Origin: Lysinibacillus sp. JNUCC-52
GTDB taxonomy: Bacteria; Bacillota; Bacilli; Bacillales_A; Planococcaceae
DNA: 64,000 bases
Reading direction: 5' to 3'
Assembly (NCBI RefSeq): GCF_015999545.1
Contig: NZ_CP065546.1
Span: forward strand, 1,674,001-1,738,000
Shown here: in pieces, positions 37,480 through 46,619 of the stretch
Position numbering within the stretch: position 1 is the stretch's first letter
Layout: the number at the start of each line of letters is the position of its first letter
Made by a program: the position numbers and the translations under genes
The notes under the pieces: model-generated
The model's database searches: none
Seen by the model: the letters and a program-made list of their open reading frames with translations, nothing else
Told to the model about the DNA's origin: nothing

Positions 37480-39291
37480 CTATTTAATAGCTGTATCTGC
37501 AATAAATTCAACGTTTTGTAGCTCTGTAACATTTCCGTATTGAATAGCATAGTTTTTTATGCGTTTATTGACAGGAATAATTTCAGTACGGAAATACATT
37601 GGTATTATCGCTGCCTTTTCATGCATATATTCTTGCCATGCACGGAAAGCTTGGGCACGATAATCTGCATCTAGTGCTTCCTCCGAGTCAATATTATTTA
37701 ATAATTTTGTCAGCTCTTCTGAGACATAGCGACTGAAGTTAAATGCTGCGCCTTTACTATATAATCCTGCTGGAGATGGGTTTGTTCCAGTTCCCCAAGC
37801 CCCCATATACATATCAATTTCAGGATCATCTGCTTCTACCTTATCGTAGAAGTTATTGAATTCAAGTAGACGCCCTGTCGTTAATTGCACATCTAAACCA
37901 ACCTCTTTCCAGTTTTGACGATAGTACTCAACGATCGCTTCATCCGTATCAGAACCCGCTATCGCCGCTAAACGAATGGTAAACTTATTGCCATCTTTAT
38001 CTTCACGAATACCGTCACCATCTGTATCTTTATAGCCTGCTGTATCGAGTATTTCTTTCGCTTTTTGCGGATTATAATGATAGCCCTCTAGCGTTTCATC
38101 GTAGTAGGACTTAAAAGCTGGCGGGATTAGAGAATTTGCACGCACACGTAGCCCTTGATAAAATTTATCTGTTACAGTTTCAATATCCATTGCATAGGCA
38201 ATCGCTTTACGTAAGTCAACATCATTCATTTTTGCCTTTTCATCATAAATATTTTCGCCTTTTTCTTTGTCATATTTCCCTAACTTAAAGCCTAGATAGC
38301 TATAAGATAATTCAGGTCGCCCTAATATCGAAATATTTGATAAATTTTTTATACTATCATATTGATTGGCTCTGAATTCTGACGTTAAATCAAATTTCCC
38401 TGTTTTTAATGCCTCCCCTACTGATGTCGAGGGTACAACTTGCACAACGACTTTATCAATTTTTGGTTTGCCCTTATAGTAGTGTTCGTTTGCTACAAAC
38501 TGTACAGACTCACCATTGACTATATTGTCAAATTTAAATGGCCCAAGAGTAATTGGATTTTTACGCACGACATCAGAGGAAATTAAATCTTTTACAGCAA
38601 TCGCTGCAAGTTGATGCTTCGGTGCTGCATAGCCCCATAAACCATCACCACCTGAATAAATAGCAGGTGATACTTTCTTTAACGAAATTTCTATCGTTTT
38701 GTCATCAATCTTGTTAATACCAGAAATTGTAGTAGCTTTACCTTCATGGTATTCTTCTGCCCCTACAATATTTTTAAAGTCATCATCATAGCGCACACCT
38801 TCATAATCGGGGTGACCGATTATTTCATACGGATAGATTAAATCATCCGCAGTTAGAGGCATGCCGTCCGACCACTTCACATCCCCTTGAATCGTAATCA
38901 TTACTTTATTATTGTTCGCATCAACATCCAACTTGGCGATGCCTTTATCAGTTATTAAAAAGTCTTCATCTACGACAAATAAACTATTTGTTGCGTAGCC
39001 CATAATTTCTGCATCATAAACATCTGCATAAAGCTCCCAGGAGAAAACACCTTTGAATGGCGAATCTGCTACAAGTCCTACTTGTAATGTGCCTCCTTGA
39101 ATAGTATCCCCATCGTGTGTGACTTCAAATGGAAGAGTATTTGTATCTACTTTGTTATCTTCTGTTTGTGCTGGCTTATCGTTGCTGCCCTCAACTTCAT
39201 TTGACTGCTCTTTATCATTGCGATTGCAGGCGGTAGCTAATAGCAATATGATTGCCAACGTAATAACATTCATCAACCACTTTTTCCTCAT
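37480..39291 (-). CDS. Peptide ABC transporter substrate-binding lipoprotein, first tandem copy (operon B)
   Basis: A 603-residue SBP_bac_5 lipoprotein with lipobox LLATACN (Cys about 22). It is a tandem paralogue of the downstream binding protein and shares its domain plan and DTDGDGIRED loop. It lies 17 nt after the operon B OppC-like gene. Differences from the twin cluster in the mature N terminus (FSWELYADVYDAEIMGYA against FLAELSADATDGSITGYA), in TSEFRANQYD, and at the C-terminal IPMYFRTEIIPV region. Both copies look functional. Confidence 0.9.
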   Translation of the reverse strand: MRKKWLMNVITLAIILLLATACNRNDKEQSNEVEGSNDKPAQTEDNKVDTNTLPFEVTHDGDTIQGGTLQVGLVADSPFKGVFSWELYADVYDAEIMGYATNSLFVVDEDFLITDKGIAKLDVDANNNKVMITIQGDVKWSDGMPLTADDLIYPYEIIGHPDYEGVRYDDDFKNIVGAEEYHEGKATTISGINKIDDKTIEISLKKVSPAIYSGGDGLWGYAAPKHQLAAIAVKDLISSDVVRKNPITLGPFKFDNIVNGESVQFVANEHYYKGKPKIDKVVVQVVPSTSVGEALKTGKFDLTSEFRANQYDSIKNLSNISILGRPELSYSYLGFKLGKYDKEKGENIYDEKAKMNDVDLRKAIAYAMDIETVTDKFYQGLRVRANSLIPPAFKSYYDETLEGYHYNPQKAKEILDTAGYKDTDGDGIREDKDGNKFTIRLAAIAGSDTDEAIVEYYRQNWKEVGLDVQLTTGRLLEFNNFYDKVEADDPEIDMYMGAWGTGTNPSPAGLYSKGAAFNFSRYVSEELTKLLNNIDSEEALDADYRAQAFRAWQEYMHEKAAIIPMYFRTEIIPVNKRIKNYAIQYGNVTELQNVEFIADTAIK

Positions 39292-39308
39292 TGTTATTGC
39301 CTCCTCTG

Positions 39309-40211
39309 TTATCCCAATCTTTGTTTTGCATCAGCGGCACGACGGAATGCTTGTCCTATATAATTAATACCGAGCATTAAAACTAAAATTAATAAAGATG
39401 CTGGTAGCCAAACCCACCATTTGTCTGCTAAGACGAGCGGATTTCTTGCATAGCTTACTAAAGTTCCTAAACTTGGCGTCGAAGGTGGTAGCCCAAATCC
39501 TAAAAATGATAGCCCTGTTTCAATCCCAATATTACCCGCAAGACTTAATGTAAACTCTACTATTAAGATCGAACTTAAATTTGGTAATAGCCCCTTAAAC
39601 ATAATGGCTATATCACTCGTCCCCATTGTTTTAGATGCACTTACATAATCCCGTCGCCCTTCTGATAAAGCTTTACTTCGAATTAACCGTGCAATTCCTA
39701 TCCATTGAAATGCACTGATAATAATAACGAGCTCAAGAACGCCATATTCTGGAATGATAGAAACAAGGACAATAAAAATCATAAGTGTCGGTAATGTAAT
39801 AATAAAATCAATTATTCGCATCATCACATTATCCACAATACCGCTGTAATAGCCCATAATAATTCCCATAGCTATGCCTATAATATTGGCTATCACCGTT
39901 ACCCATATAGCAATTAAAAGCGAATTTTTCGCCCCAATAATTAACTGACCTAGCACATCACGTCCTGCTTCATCTGCTCCAAGAATGTAACCATTAACAC
40001 CTGGTTCGGTATAGCGTTCTAGCAAATTAATTTTCAATACTTCTTCTTGATTGAGCATCCATGCTGCAATAAAAATCGTTAACATAATAATCGTGACACC
40101 AAAAAAGGAAAACATCGCTACTTTATCTTTTTTAAACTCTCGTAAAACGACTTGTATACCTGTCGGCGGAGAGTTTTCCATCATATTCGTCTCGTAAGTT
40201 TGTTGCGTCAT
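39309..40211 (-). CDS. Peptide ABC transporter permease OppC-type (operon B)
   Basis: A 300-residue OppC-type permease with the characteristic LGADEAGRDVLGQLIIGAK segment after the first extracytoplasmic loop and EAA loop YVSASKTMGTSDIAIMFKG. Its N-terminal cytosolic tail is about 30 residues. It follows the OppB-like gene after 36 nt and has a GAAGAGGTGAA ribosome binding site. Confidence 0.92.
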   Translation of the reverse strand: MTQQTYETNMMENSPPTGIQVVLREFKKDKVAMFSFFGVTIIMLTIFIAAWMLNQEEVLKINLLERYTEPGVNGYILGADEAGRDVLGQLIIGAKNSLLIAIWVTVIANIIGIAMGIIMGYYSGIVDNVMMRIIDFIITLPTLMIFIVLVSIIPEYGVLELVIIISAFQWIGIARLIRSKALSEGRRDYVSASKTMGTSDIAIMFKGLLPNLSSILIVEFTLSLAGNIGIETGLSFLGFGLPPSTPSLGTLVSYARNPLVLADKWWVWLPASLLILVLMLGINYIGQAFRRAADAKQRLG

Positions 40212-40246
40212 TCGTATTCACCTCTTCTTACACATTATGTTAGTCG

Positions 40247-41209
40247 TTAGTCTATACGGATACGAGGATCCACAATGCTCATAATAATGTCCGACAGCAG
40301 ACTACCTAATAATGCTAAGAAACCATACAGCATGATAAGAGCAGTAATGACACTATAGTCGCGACTCGTTATTGAACTAATAAATAATTCCCCCATACCT
40401 GGGTAGCCATAAATAGTTTCTATGAAAATCGAGCCACCTAATAAACCTGTTATTGTAAACCCTAAAAACGCTGCAATAGGAAGAACTGAATTGCGGAAAA
40501 TATGTCGCGCATATATTCTACGGATTGGAATGCCTTTACTTCGAGCTGTTTTTACATAATCTTGTGTTTTAGCATCAATAATTTCCGAGCGTAAATATTG
40601 GATAATCCCTGTAGTACCTAAAATAGCTGCCGTCATAGCAGGCAATAGCAAGTGATATATTTTATTCCAAAAATAGGCCATCGTTCCTGATTCAAGTCCA
40701 ACATCAACGGTTCCACTCGTTGGGAACCACATGAAGCGATAACCAAAAACGAACAAGAAAACGAGAGATAATACAAAAGTGGGAATTGCGAAGCTAATAA
40801 AACTGTATAGGATAATCGATTTATCTAAAAATGTATCTTGCTTACGTCCTGCAAGCATTCCCAATGGTATGGCGAGCAAGTAGACTAGTATGACACTAAG
40901 TAATGAAAGCCAAAATGTATTAAGTGCACGCTCACCAATAAGAGTGGACACCGCAATTTTATATGTATAGCTTTGTCCAAAATCACCTTGAAAGGCATTC
41001 GTAATCCAGCGATAATATTGAACATACCAAGGATCATAGAAGCCCGCTTGTATGCGTAGTTCCTCAATCCTCGAAGGATCTGTCTCTGGTGTAATTAATC
41101 CTGTAAAAGGATCGCCAGGCATTTGTTTTGCCAATATAAATATAATTAAACTTAATATAAACATTTGGGGAATCATTACAATAGTGCGTCTCACAACAGT
41201 TTTCCACAT
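40247..41209 (-). CDS. Peptide ABC transporter permease OppB-type (operon B)
   Basis: A 320-residue OppB/DppB-type permease with the KQMPGDPFTGLITPE motif (about 28-42) and EAA loop YVKTARSKGIPIRRIYARH. I place the start at the ATG at 41209 because AGGAGG lies nine nt upstream; a TTG at 41230 in the same frame contains that site within its codons. The ATG begins one base after the preceding OppF-like stop. Confidence 0.92.
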   Translation of the reverse strand: MWKTVVRRTIVMIPQMFILSLIIFILAKQMPGDPFTGLITPETDPSRIEELRIQAGFYDPWYVQYYRWITNAFQGDFGQSYTYKIAVSTLIGERALNTFWLSLLSVILVYLLAIPLGMLAGRKQDTFLDKSIILYSFISFAIPTFVLSLVFLFVFGYRFMWFPTSGTVDVGLESGTMAYFWNKIYHLLLPAMTAAILGTTGIIQYLRSEIIDAKTQDYVKTARSKGIPIRRIYARHIFRNSVLPIAAFLGFTITGLLGGSIFIETIYGYPGMGELFISSITSRDYSVITALIMLYGFLALLGSLLSDIIMSIVDPRIRID

Positions 41210-41210
41210 T

Positions 41211-42158
41211 TTAAAATCCCTCCTGCTCAATGTCAGACATCGCTACTTTATGAGTTTCTGAAATGGATTTTAAAGGGTATACTTTACCATTTTCATCATA
41301 ATAATGATGATGATCTGTGCGATATTTCTCTTCGACTTTTTGCCGAACTTCTTTGCGTGCCATCCTCGTTTCAGGCTCAATATGTGGAATAGCTGACAAT
41401 AGGCGATTTGTATAAATATGCTGTGGATTTATGTAAATATCCTGACGGGTACCCGTTTCAACAAAGCGCCCTTTGTACATGATTGCAATGTAATCACACA
41501 TATGTTTTACAACCCCAAGGTCATGAGAAATAAACAAGTAACTTAGCCCATATTCTTGCTGAATATCTTTCATAAAATTTAGCACTTGTGCCTGAACTGA
41601 TAAATCAAGTGAGGATACAGGCTCATCAGCAATAATCAATTTCGGATTACAAGCAACTGCCCGTGCGATTCCAAGGCGTTGCTTTTGCCCTCCAGAAAAT
41701 TCATGGGGATACTTTAACAGAACGTCCTCTGACATACCGACAATGGCAAGTAACGCTTTAATGCGCTTGCGTTCCTCCTGATCACTAAGCTTCAAAAAAT
41801 TACGCATCGGCTCTGCCAGAATATCTAGTACACGCTTTCTTGGATTCATACTTGAGTGAGCGTCTTGGAAAATCATTTGAATATCTCTGTTATATGCCGA
41901 ATTGCGTTTACGTCTTTTATTGGTAACATCGTGCCCTTCATAAATGATTTGGCCAGACGTTACCTTTTCGAGACCAATGATTGCTTTACCTGTAGTTGAT
42001 TTACCAGAACCCGATTCACCGACTAAACCATATGTTTTTCCTTTTTCAAACGCCATCGTCACACCGTCAACCGCATACACTTTATCAATGACGGTATTAA
42101 AAAAGCCACCTCGTATTGAATAATGGACGTTTAAATCTTTAATGAGCATAAATGTCAT
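41211..42158 (-). CDS. Peptide ABC transporter ATPase OppF-type (operon B)
   Basis: A 315-residue ATPase with Walker A GESGSGKSTTG, signature FSGGQKQRLG, Walker B LIIADEPVSSLDL and ISHDLGVV. Its C-terminal extension (YRTDHHHYYDENGKVYPL) is His/Tyr-rich and has no Cys motif, unlike the operon C homologue. Its start overlaps the OppD-like stop by four nt (ATGA) with AGGGGGTGG upstream. Confidence 0.92.
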   Translation of the reverse strand: MTFMLIKDLNVHYSIRGGFFNTVIDKVYAVDGVTMAFEKGKTYGLVGESGSGKSTTGKAIIGLEKVTSGQIIYEGHDVTNKRRKRNSAYNRDIQMIFQDAHSSMNPRKRVLDILAEPMRNFLKLSDQEERKRIKALLAIVGMSEDVLLKYPHEFSGGQKQRLGIARAVACNPKLIIADEPVSSLDLSVQAQVLNFMKDIQQEYGLSYLFISHDLGVVKHMCDYIAIMYKGRFVETGTRQDIYINPQHIYTNRLLSAIPHIEPETRMARKEVRQKVEEKYRTDHHHYYDENGKVYPLKSISETHKVAMSDIEQEGF

Positions 42159-43165
42159 ACTGTTCCACCCCCTAGTTCCCCTTTAAAACGAAAGTGTTTC
42201 CAGCAAGTGCAGCGAACAAAATGCCCAGGTGCAATTTCATGTAATTGGGGGGCACTTTCATGTGCTGATTCATCAATCCACGGTATGCGGGCTGAAAAAC
42301 GACAGCCTTCACGTGGCAAATGCATGAGCGAAGGCACCATGCCGTGTATTACCTCCAGTCGCTCGTTTTCCTTATGTGTTTGCGGAATGGAATTTAATAA
42401 GGAACGGGTATATGGATGTTTGGCATCATTAAACAATACTTGGACGGGCGCCTCTTCAATAACTTGTCCTGCATACATAACAGCTACACGGTCTGCAATT
42501 TCTGCAACAACGCCCAAGTCATGTGTAATTAAAATAATGCCCGCTTGTGTCTCATCTTGCAGCGTTTTTAAAAGGTCTAGAATCTGTGCTTGAATCGTTA
42601 CATCTAAAGCTGTAGTCGGTTCATCAGCAATAATAATGGCTGGTTTACTGGATAGCGCTATCGCAATCATGACACGCTGGCGCATACCACCTGATAATTG
42701 ATGCGGGAATTGTCTAGCAACCCGTTTAGGATGAGCAATCCCTACTTGCTCAAGCAATTCTAAAACACGTGCTTCACGTTGCTTTTTAGTTAGTGTTGTG
42801 TGATAAATAAGACCTTCCGCAATTTGTTCATGAATGCGCATTAATGGGTTTAAAGCTGAAAGAGGATCTTGAAATATAAAGCCAATATCATTGCCTCTTA
42901 ATTGGTTGAATTGTACTTCACTTAACTTTGTTAAATTTTGTTGATTGTAAAGTATTTCCCCAGTCACTTTTGTATTCCCATCATTATGTAAGCCAACAAT
43001 AGTTGTGGCTAACGTACTCTTCCCACAGCCCGACTCTCCTACTATCGCTAAAATCTCATTTTTTCTTAGTGAGAGCGAGACATCTTCTACTGCTGCGTGG
43101 TATGTGTCTTTAATACGAAAACTCGTTGTTAAATTGTTAATTGTTAATAAGTTATTTGTACACAA
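42155..43165 (-). CDS. Peptide ABC transporter ATPase OppD-type (operon B)
   Basis: A 336-residue ATPase with Walker [11 protein letters not shown], signature [10 protein letters not shown], Walker [14 protein letters not shown] and ITHDLGVV. The start is most likely TTG at 43165, eight nt after GGAGG; the in-frame ATG 18 nt earlier would place the ribosome binding site inside the gene. The C-terminal Cys motif is only half kept: [10 protein letters not shown] and a terminal VRCTC remain, while the two middle cysteines are gone. First gene of operon B. Confidence 0.92.
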   Translation of the reverse strand: MCTNNLLTINNLTTSFRIKDTYHAAVEDVSLSLRKNEILAIVGESGCGKSTLATTIVGLHNDGNTKVTGEILYNQQNLTKLSEVQFNQLRGNDIGFIFQDPLSALNPLMRIHEQIAEGLIYHTTLTKKQREARVLELLEQVGIAHPKRVARQFPHQLSGGMRQRVMIAIALSSKPAIIIADEPTTALDVTIQAQILDLLKTLQDETQAGIILITHDLGVVAEIADRVAVMYAGQVIEEAPVQVLFNDAKHPYTRSLLNSIPQTHKENERLEVIHGMVPSLMHLPREGCRFSARIPWIDESAHESAPQLHEIAPGHFVRCTCWKHFRFKGELGGGTV

Positions 43166-43273
43166 ACAATCTCCCTCCAACATTCAGTTTTCTGCTAAAT
43201 GTATTTATCTTTATTTTAAAATTATAATTCCGTTGAATGAACACCTCCCTATTGACACTCACATTATAGATAG

Positions 43274-43288
43274 AATTATCTGATAATT
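43274..43288. promoter_or_regulatory. CodY-like box of opp operon B
   Basis: AATTATCTGATAATT is a perfect palindrome around the central base and matches the CodY consensus at 13 of 15 positions. It would lie just downstream of the transcription start set by the neighbouring promoter, so binding would block initiation or early elongation. Confidence 0.5.
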
Positions 43289-43300
43289 TATTATAACGCT

Positions 43301-43330
43301 ATTTTATCTAGTACTTATATGCAAAATCAA
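43301..43330 (-). promoter_or_regulatory. Candidate promoter of opp operon B
   Basis: On the minus strand TTGATT (43330-43325) and TAAAAT (43306-43301) are spaced by 18 nt. The same hexamers, spacing and following TAGC recur upstream of operon C, which strengthens both calls. The leader to the OppD-like gene is about 130 nt. Confidence 0.55.
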
Positions 43331-43822
43331 GCGTTTTTTTCAAATTATTATCATAAAATATAATGTTTCTACCTACTTTTTATCTAGATGAACTTACTAT
43401 TTCATCTACTAATTTTTATAATTTGTTATATAAATAAAATAAGTGAGTTAATGCCCAATAATTATTTTAAAATAAAATAAAAAAGAGGTTATTAACTTCA
43501 CATTCAACTTTTTTCAATAATTAATAATAAAATTTGCTCGTAAATAAATTTTATTTATATGTTTTTATTTAAGTATTTTTGCGCTGCTAAATGCTTTGCT
43601 TTCATAACTTCTTATTACTTTAAAAAAATTTTGTTTCTACCATTAATTTATATTTATTTTTTTATTTTCCACACAATAATTAGTTTTTTTATTAGCAACC
43701 TTTTACATAAAAATAGTTAGTTTCTACGCTTCAAATTCTGCTTCCATGTACAATTTTGATATTTCTTTCTACATGTTGCTTGGTAAAACGGTTTTATTTC
43801 TTTTTTCCCAAGGATTACTGCA
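43331..43822. other. Extremely AT-rich stretch between operon B promoter and the repeat array
   Basis: About 490 nt with long A/T runs and very little G or C. I see no open frame with a ribosome binding site, no tRNA and no inverted repeat with a T-run. It contrasts sharply with the GC-rich array that follows. Confidence 0.5.
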
Positions 43823-43823
43823 T

Positions 43824-44570
43824 CGCTGCGGGGGATCAGCTCCTCACCCCGCGGAATTACTCCCTCAACCCGCGGAATCACACCTCGCTCCGCGGTATCA
43901 GCACTCGCTTCGCGGGATCAGCCCCTCGCTCTGCGGAATTACTCCCTCAACTCGCGCAATCACACCCTTGCTCTGCGGAATCACACCTCGCTTCGCGGAA
44001 TCACTCCCTCGTTCCGCGGAATTACTCTCTCGCTTCGCGGAATCAGCCCCTCACTTCGCGGAATTACTTCCTCGCTTCGCGGAATCACATCCTCGCTCCG
44101 CGGTATCAGCACTCACCCCATGGAATCAATCCTCTCTTCGCGGAATCACTCTCTCGCTTCGCGGAATCAGCACCTCGTTCCGCGGAATTACACTCTCAAC
44201 CCGCGGAATTACTCCCTCGCTTCGCGGAATCAACCCCTCGTTTCGCGGAATTAGCCCCTCGCTCCGCGGAATTACACCCTCAACCCGCGGAATCAGCCCC
44301 TCGCTCCGCGGAATCACACCCTCAACCCGCGGAATCAGCCCCTCGCTCCGCGGAATCACACCCTCAACCCGCGGAATCACACCTCTTCGCGGAATCAGCT
44401 CCTCGCTTCGCGGAATCATTCCCTCGTTCCGCGGAATTACTCCCTCGCTTCGCGGAATCAGCACCTCACCCCGCGGAATTACTCCCTCGCTTCGCGGGAT
44501 CGCACTCATCCCCTAAAATCAACCTTCGCTTTGCGGGATCATCTCTCGCTCCGCAGAATCCCCCTTCTCC
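43824..44570. repeat. GC-rich 21-bp tandem repeat array (about 36 units)
   Basis: A head-to-tail array of about 36 units, most 21 bp long with a few of 18-20 bp. Each unit has the core CGCGGAATYA, then a variable two- or three-base piece, then CCCTCGCT or CCCTCAAC. Unit junctions form the palindromes TTCGCGGAA, CCGCGG or TTCCGCGGAA. The core is nearly invariant, while the dinucleotide after ATYA and the last three bases vary. Units are about 60-70 percent GC in flanks that are strongly AT-rich. Twenty-one is both two helical turns and a multiple of three, so several frames stay open across the array (giving SLRGITP, RFAESxP and IPRSEGV repeats), but shorter units shift these frames and no frame has a ribosome binding site. 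Confidence 0.9.
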
Positions 44571-44581
44571 ATACCAACAGC

Positions 44582-44626
44582 AAATGGCACCTATCAAAGT
44601 TAAATTGACTTTGATAGGTGCCATTT
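44582..44626 (-). terminator. Long perfect hairpin after opp operon C
   Basis: AAATGGCACCTATCAAAGT (44582-44600) and its exact complement (44608-44626) form a 19-bp stem with a seven-base loop, starting 11 nt past the last gene of operon C. It is well placed as a terminator, but no T-run follows on the minus strand, so RNA stabilisation or a REP-like element are alternatives. Confidence 0.6.
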
Positions 44627-44637
44627 ATTTACCAACA

Positions 44638-45546
44638 TTATCTTCTTGATTTTGGATTCATTGCATCTTTTAGTCCTTCTCCGATAAAATTGATCGATAA
44701 AATGACTAATGTAATGGCTGTTGCTGGTGGAATCCAGATCCAAATTTTATCTCTTAGCACGTCTGAGTTTCTAGCCTCGGCTAGCATATTTCCCCAACTT
44801 GGTGTATCTGCTGGCACACCGAAGTTTAAGAAGCTTAATGCCGACTCAATAACAATTGTTACCGCCATTAATAATGTAGCTTGTACAATGATTGTAGAAG
44901 CGACGTTCGGTAATAAATGTTTCATAATGATTTTCGATGATTTACAGCCGATTGACTGTGCAGCTAAAATGTACTCATTTTCTTTTTCTGCAAGAATTCG
45001 ACTTCGTACAACACGGGCAACACTACCCCAGCTTAATACGGAAATGACAATGATTAACGTCCATAAGCCTGATACTTTACCAACTAAAATCGTATTTAGC
45101 ACGATCACAAAAACTAGTAATGGGAACATTAATACAAAGTCAGTGAAACGCATTAAAATTTGATCGATTTTGCCCCCAAAATAACCTGAAATAGACCCTA
45201 TAGTTGTCCCAATTAAAACAATGAAAAACATACAACCTATACCAACCGTTAAAGAAGATTTACCTGCATAGAGCATTCGTGTAAATACATCACGGCCATT
45301 TGTATCGGTTCCAAGCCAATTCTCACTGGAAGGTGGTTGGCTAATTTTCATAAAGTCTACACGCACGATATCTTTTGTCGTAATATATGGTGCTAAAAAC
45401 GATAGAATAATAACGATTAGTAAAAAAATAAGGCTTATCATAGCTAATTTATTTTTAACGAACTTTCTTCTCGCTATCACCCATGGAGAGGGGCTTTTAT
45501 TCGGTGTTTTTGATGCAGACGCTTCTTGTTTTGTTATAATCTCCAC
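44638..45546 (-). CDS. Peptide ABC transporter permease OppC-type (operon C)
   Basis: A 302-residue OppC-type permease with cytosolic N-terminal tail, the WLGTDTNGRDVFTRMLYAGK segment (about 91-110) and EAA loop YILAAQSIGCKSSKIIMKH. Last gene of operon C, 13 nt after the OppB-like gene and followed by a long hairpin. Confidence 0.92.
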   Translation of the reverse strand: MEIITKQEASASKTPNKSPSPWVIARRKFVKNKLAMISLIFLLIVIILSFLAPYITTKDIVRVDFMKISQPPSSENWLGTDTNGRDVFTRMLYAGKSSLTVGIGCMFFIVLIGTTIGSISGYFGGKIDQILMRFTDFVLMFPLLVFVIVLNTILVGKVSGLWTLIIVISVLSWGSVARVVRSRILAEKENEYILAAQSIGCKSSKIIMKHLLPNVASTIIVQATLLMAVTIVIESALSFLNFGVPADTPSWGNMLAEARNSDVLRDKIWIWIPPATAITLVILSINFIGEGLKDAMNPKSRR

Positions 45547-45559
45547 ATTTTTCCCCTCC

Positions 45560-46525
45560 CTAATCTAGTCTAATTCGCGGATCTACTATACCATACAATA
45601 AATCGGCTACTAAATTCCCAAAAAGTGTTAAGAACGAAAGTAACATAGTTATCGACATCATGACCGCATAATCTCTTCTACCAACGGAATCTAAAAATAG
45701 TGCGCCTATTCCGGGATAAGTAAAGATGGTTTCTGTTATTACTGCACCGCTTATTAATGTCGCGATGTCAAAACCAAGAAAAGTAATAATCGGAATAATC
45801 GAATTTCTTAAAATATGCTTGTTGTAAATTTTTGATTCCTTTGTTCCTTTTGCTCTCGCTGTACGTACGAAATCTTTTCTACTGTTTTCGATAATATCGT
45901 TTCGTAAAAATTGCGTATAGGATGCCGTTCCCATTAATCCTAAAACAAGTGCTGGTAATAATACGTGATGGACCCTACTTAAATAGTAAGCAAACGTTCC
46001 TTCTTGAAGTCCTACGCCAACTGAGCCGTTGAATGGGAACCACCCTAGTTGGAAAGAGAACACATAAATGGCTACAATACCAGCGACAAACGATGGAATC
46101 GCTAAAGCCAAATAATTGTATGAAGCTATTAAATTATCACCAAGTGTATAAGGTTTTCTCCCTGCATACATGCCCATGAAAAAAGCAAATATATACGTAA
46201 AAATTAAAGAGGTTACTGCTAAAAATAATGTATTCGGAATTCGTTGTGCAATAACATCTACTGCAGGTTTTTTATAAACTGTTGATTTGCCAAAATCCCC
46301 TTGTACAAAATTAGACATCCATCTTCCATATTGCACGATAATTGGATCATTATAGCCTAACTTCTCTCTCATTTCCTCGATGTATTGTGGGTTTGTATTT
46401 GAAGGATCAATTTCTCCCGCAAATGGATCTCCTGGCATCATTTTTGCTAAGAAGAACACAACTAACGAAATAAGGAGTAACAATGGAATCATGCCGAGTA
46501 ATCTTCGAAGTGTGTATTGAAGCAT
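45560..46525 (-). CDS. Peptide ABC transporter permease OppB-type (operon C)
   Basis: A 321-residue OppB/DppB-type permease with KMMPGDPFAGEIDPS (about 28-42) and EAA loop FVRTARAKGTKESKIYNKH. The start is the ATG at 46525 behind AAGGGGACGTCAC; an earlier in-frame TTG at 46543 has no separate ribosome binding site. A hairpin lies in the 94-nt gap before it, after the binding-protein gene. Confidence 0.92.
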   Translation of the reverse strand: MLQYTLRRLLGMIPLLLLISLVVFFLAKMMPGDPFAGEIDPSNTNPQYIEEMREKLGYNDPIIVQYGRWMSNFVQGDFGKSTVYKKPAVDVIAQRIPNTLFLAVTSLIFTYIFAFFMGMYAGRKPYTLGDNLIASYNYLALAIPSFVAGIVAIYVFSFQLGWFPFNGSVGVGLQEGTFAYYLSRVHHVLLPALVLGLMGTASYTQFLRNDIIENSRKDFVRTARAKGTKESKIYNKHILRNSIIPIITFLGFDIATLISGAVITETIFTYPGIGALFLDSVGRRDYAVMMSITMLLSFLTLFGNLVADLLYGIVDPRIRLD

Positions 46526-46551
46526 GTGACGTCCCCTTATCAATTAAAATT

Positions 46552-46590
46552 TACTACTATCAGGCTCCTTAAAAGAGCCCAATAGTAGTA
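46552..46590 (-). other. Intra-operon hairpin between the operon C binding protein and permease genes
   Basis: On the minus strand TACTACTAT-TG-GGCTC pairs with GAGCC-TG-ATAGTAGTA around a seven-base loop, followed by AATTTTAATT. The pairing is 9 plus 5 bp with one two-base mismatch. It may be a weak terminator or a 3'-end stabiliser of the binding-protein mRNA. Confidence 0.6.
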
Positions 46591-46619
46591 GGTTTCTCAG
46601 CCTTTTTTAGGCATTAAAT

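Noticed and set aside
43824..44570. CRISPR array
   Set aside because: Units are contiguous 21-bp repeats with two- or three-base variable positions, with no unique spacers of 26-40 bp and no cas genes in the window.
43746..44649. Long open frames of 256 and 297 codons over the repeat array, and a 127-codon frame on the minus strand
   Set aside because: They result from stop-free 21-bp repeats open in several frames; none has a ribosome binding site, frames are shifted by short units, and the translations are pure low-complexity heptads.
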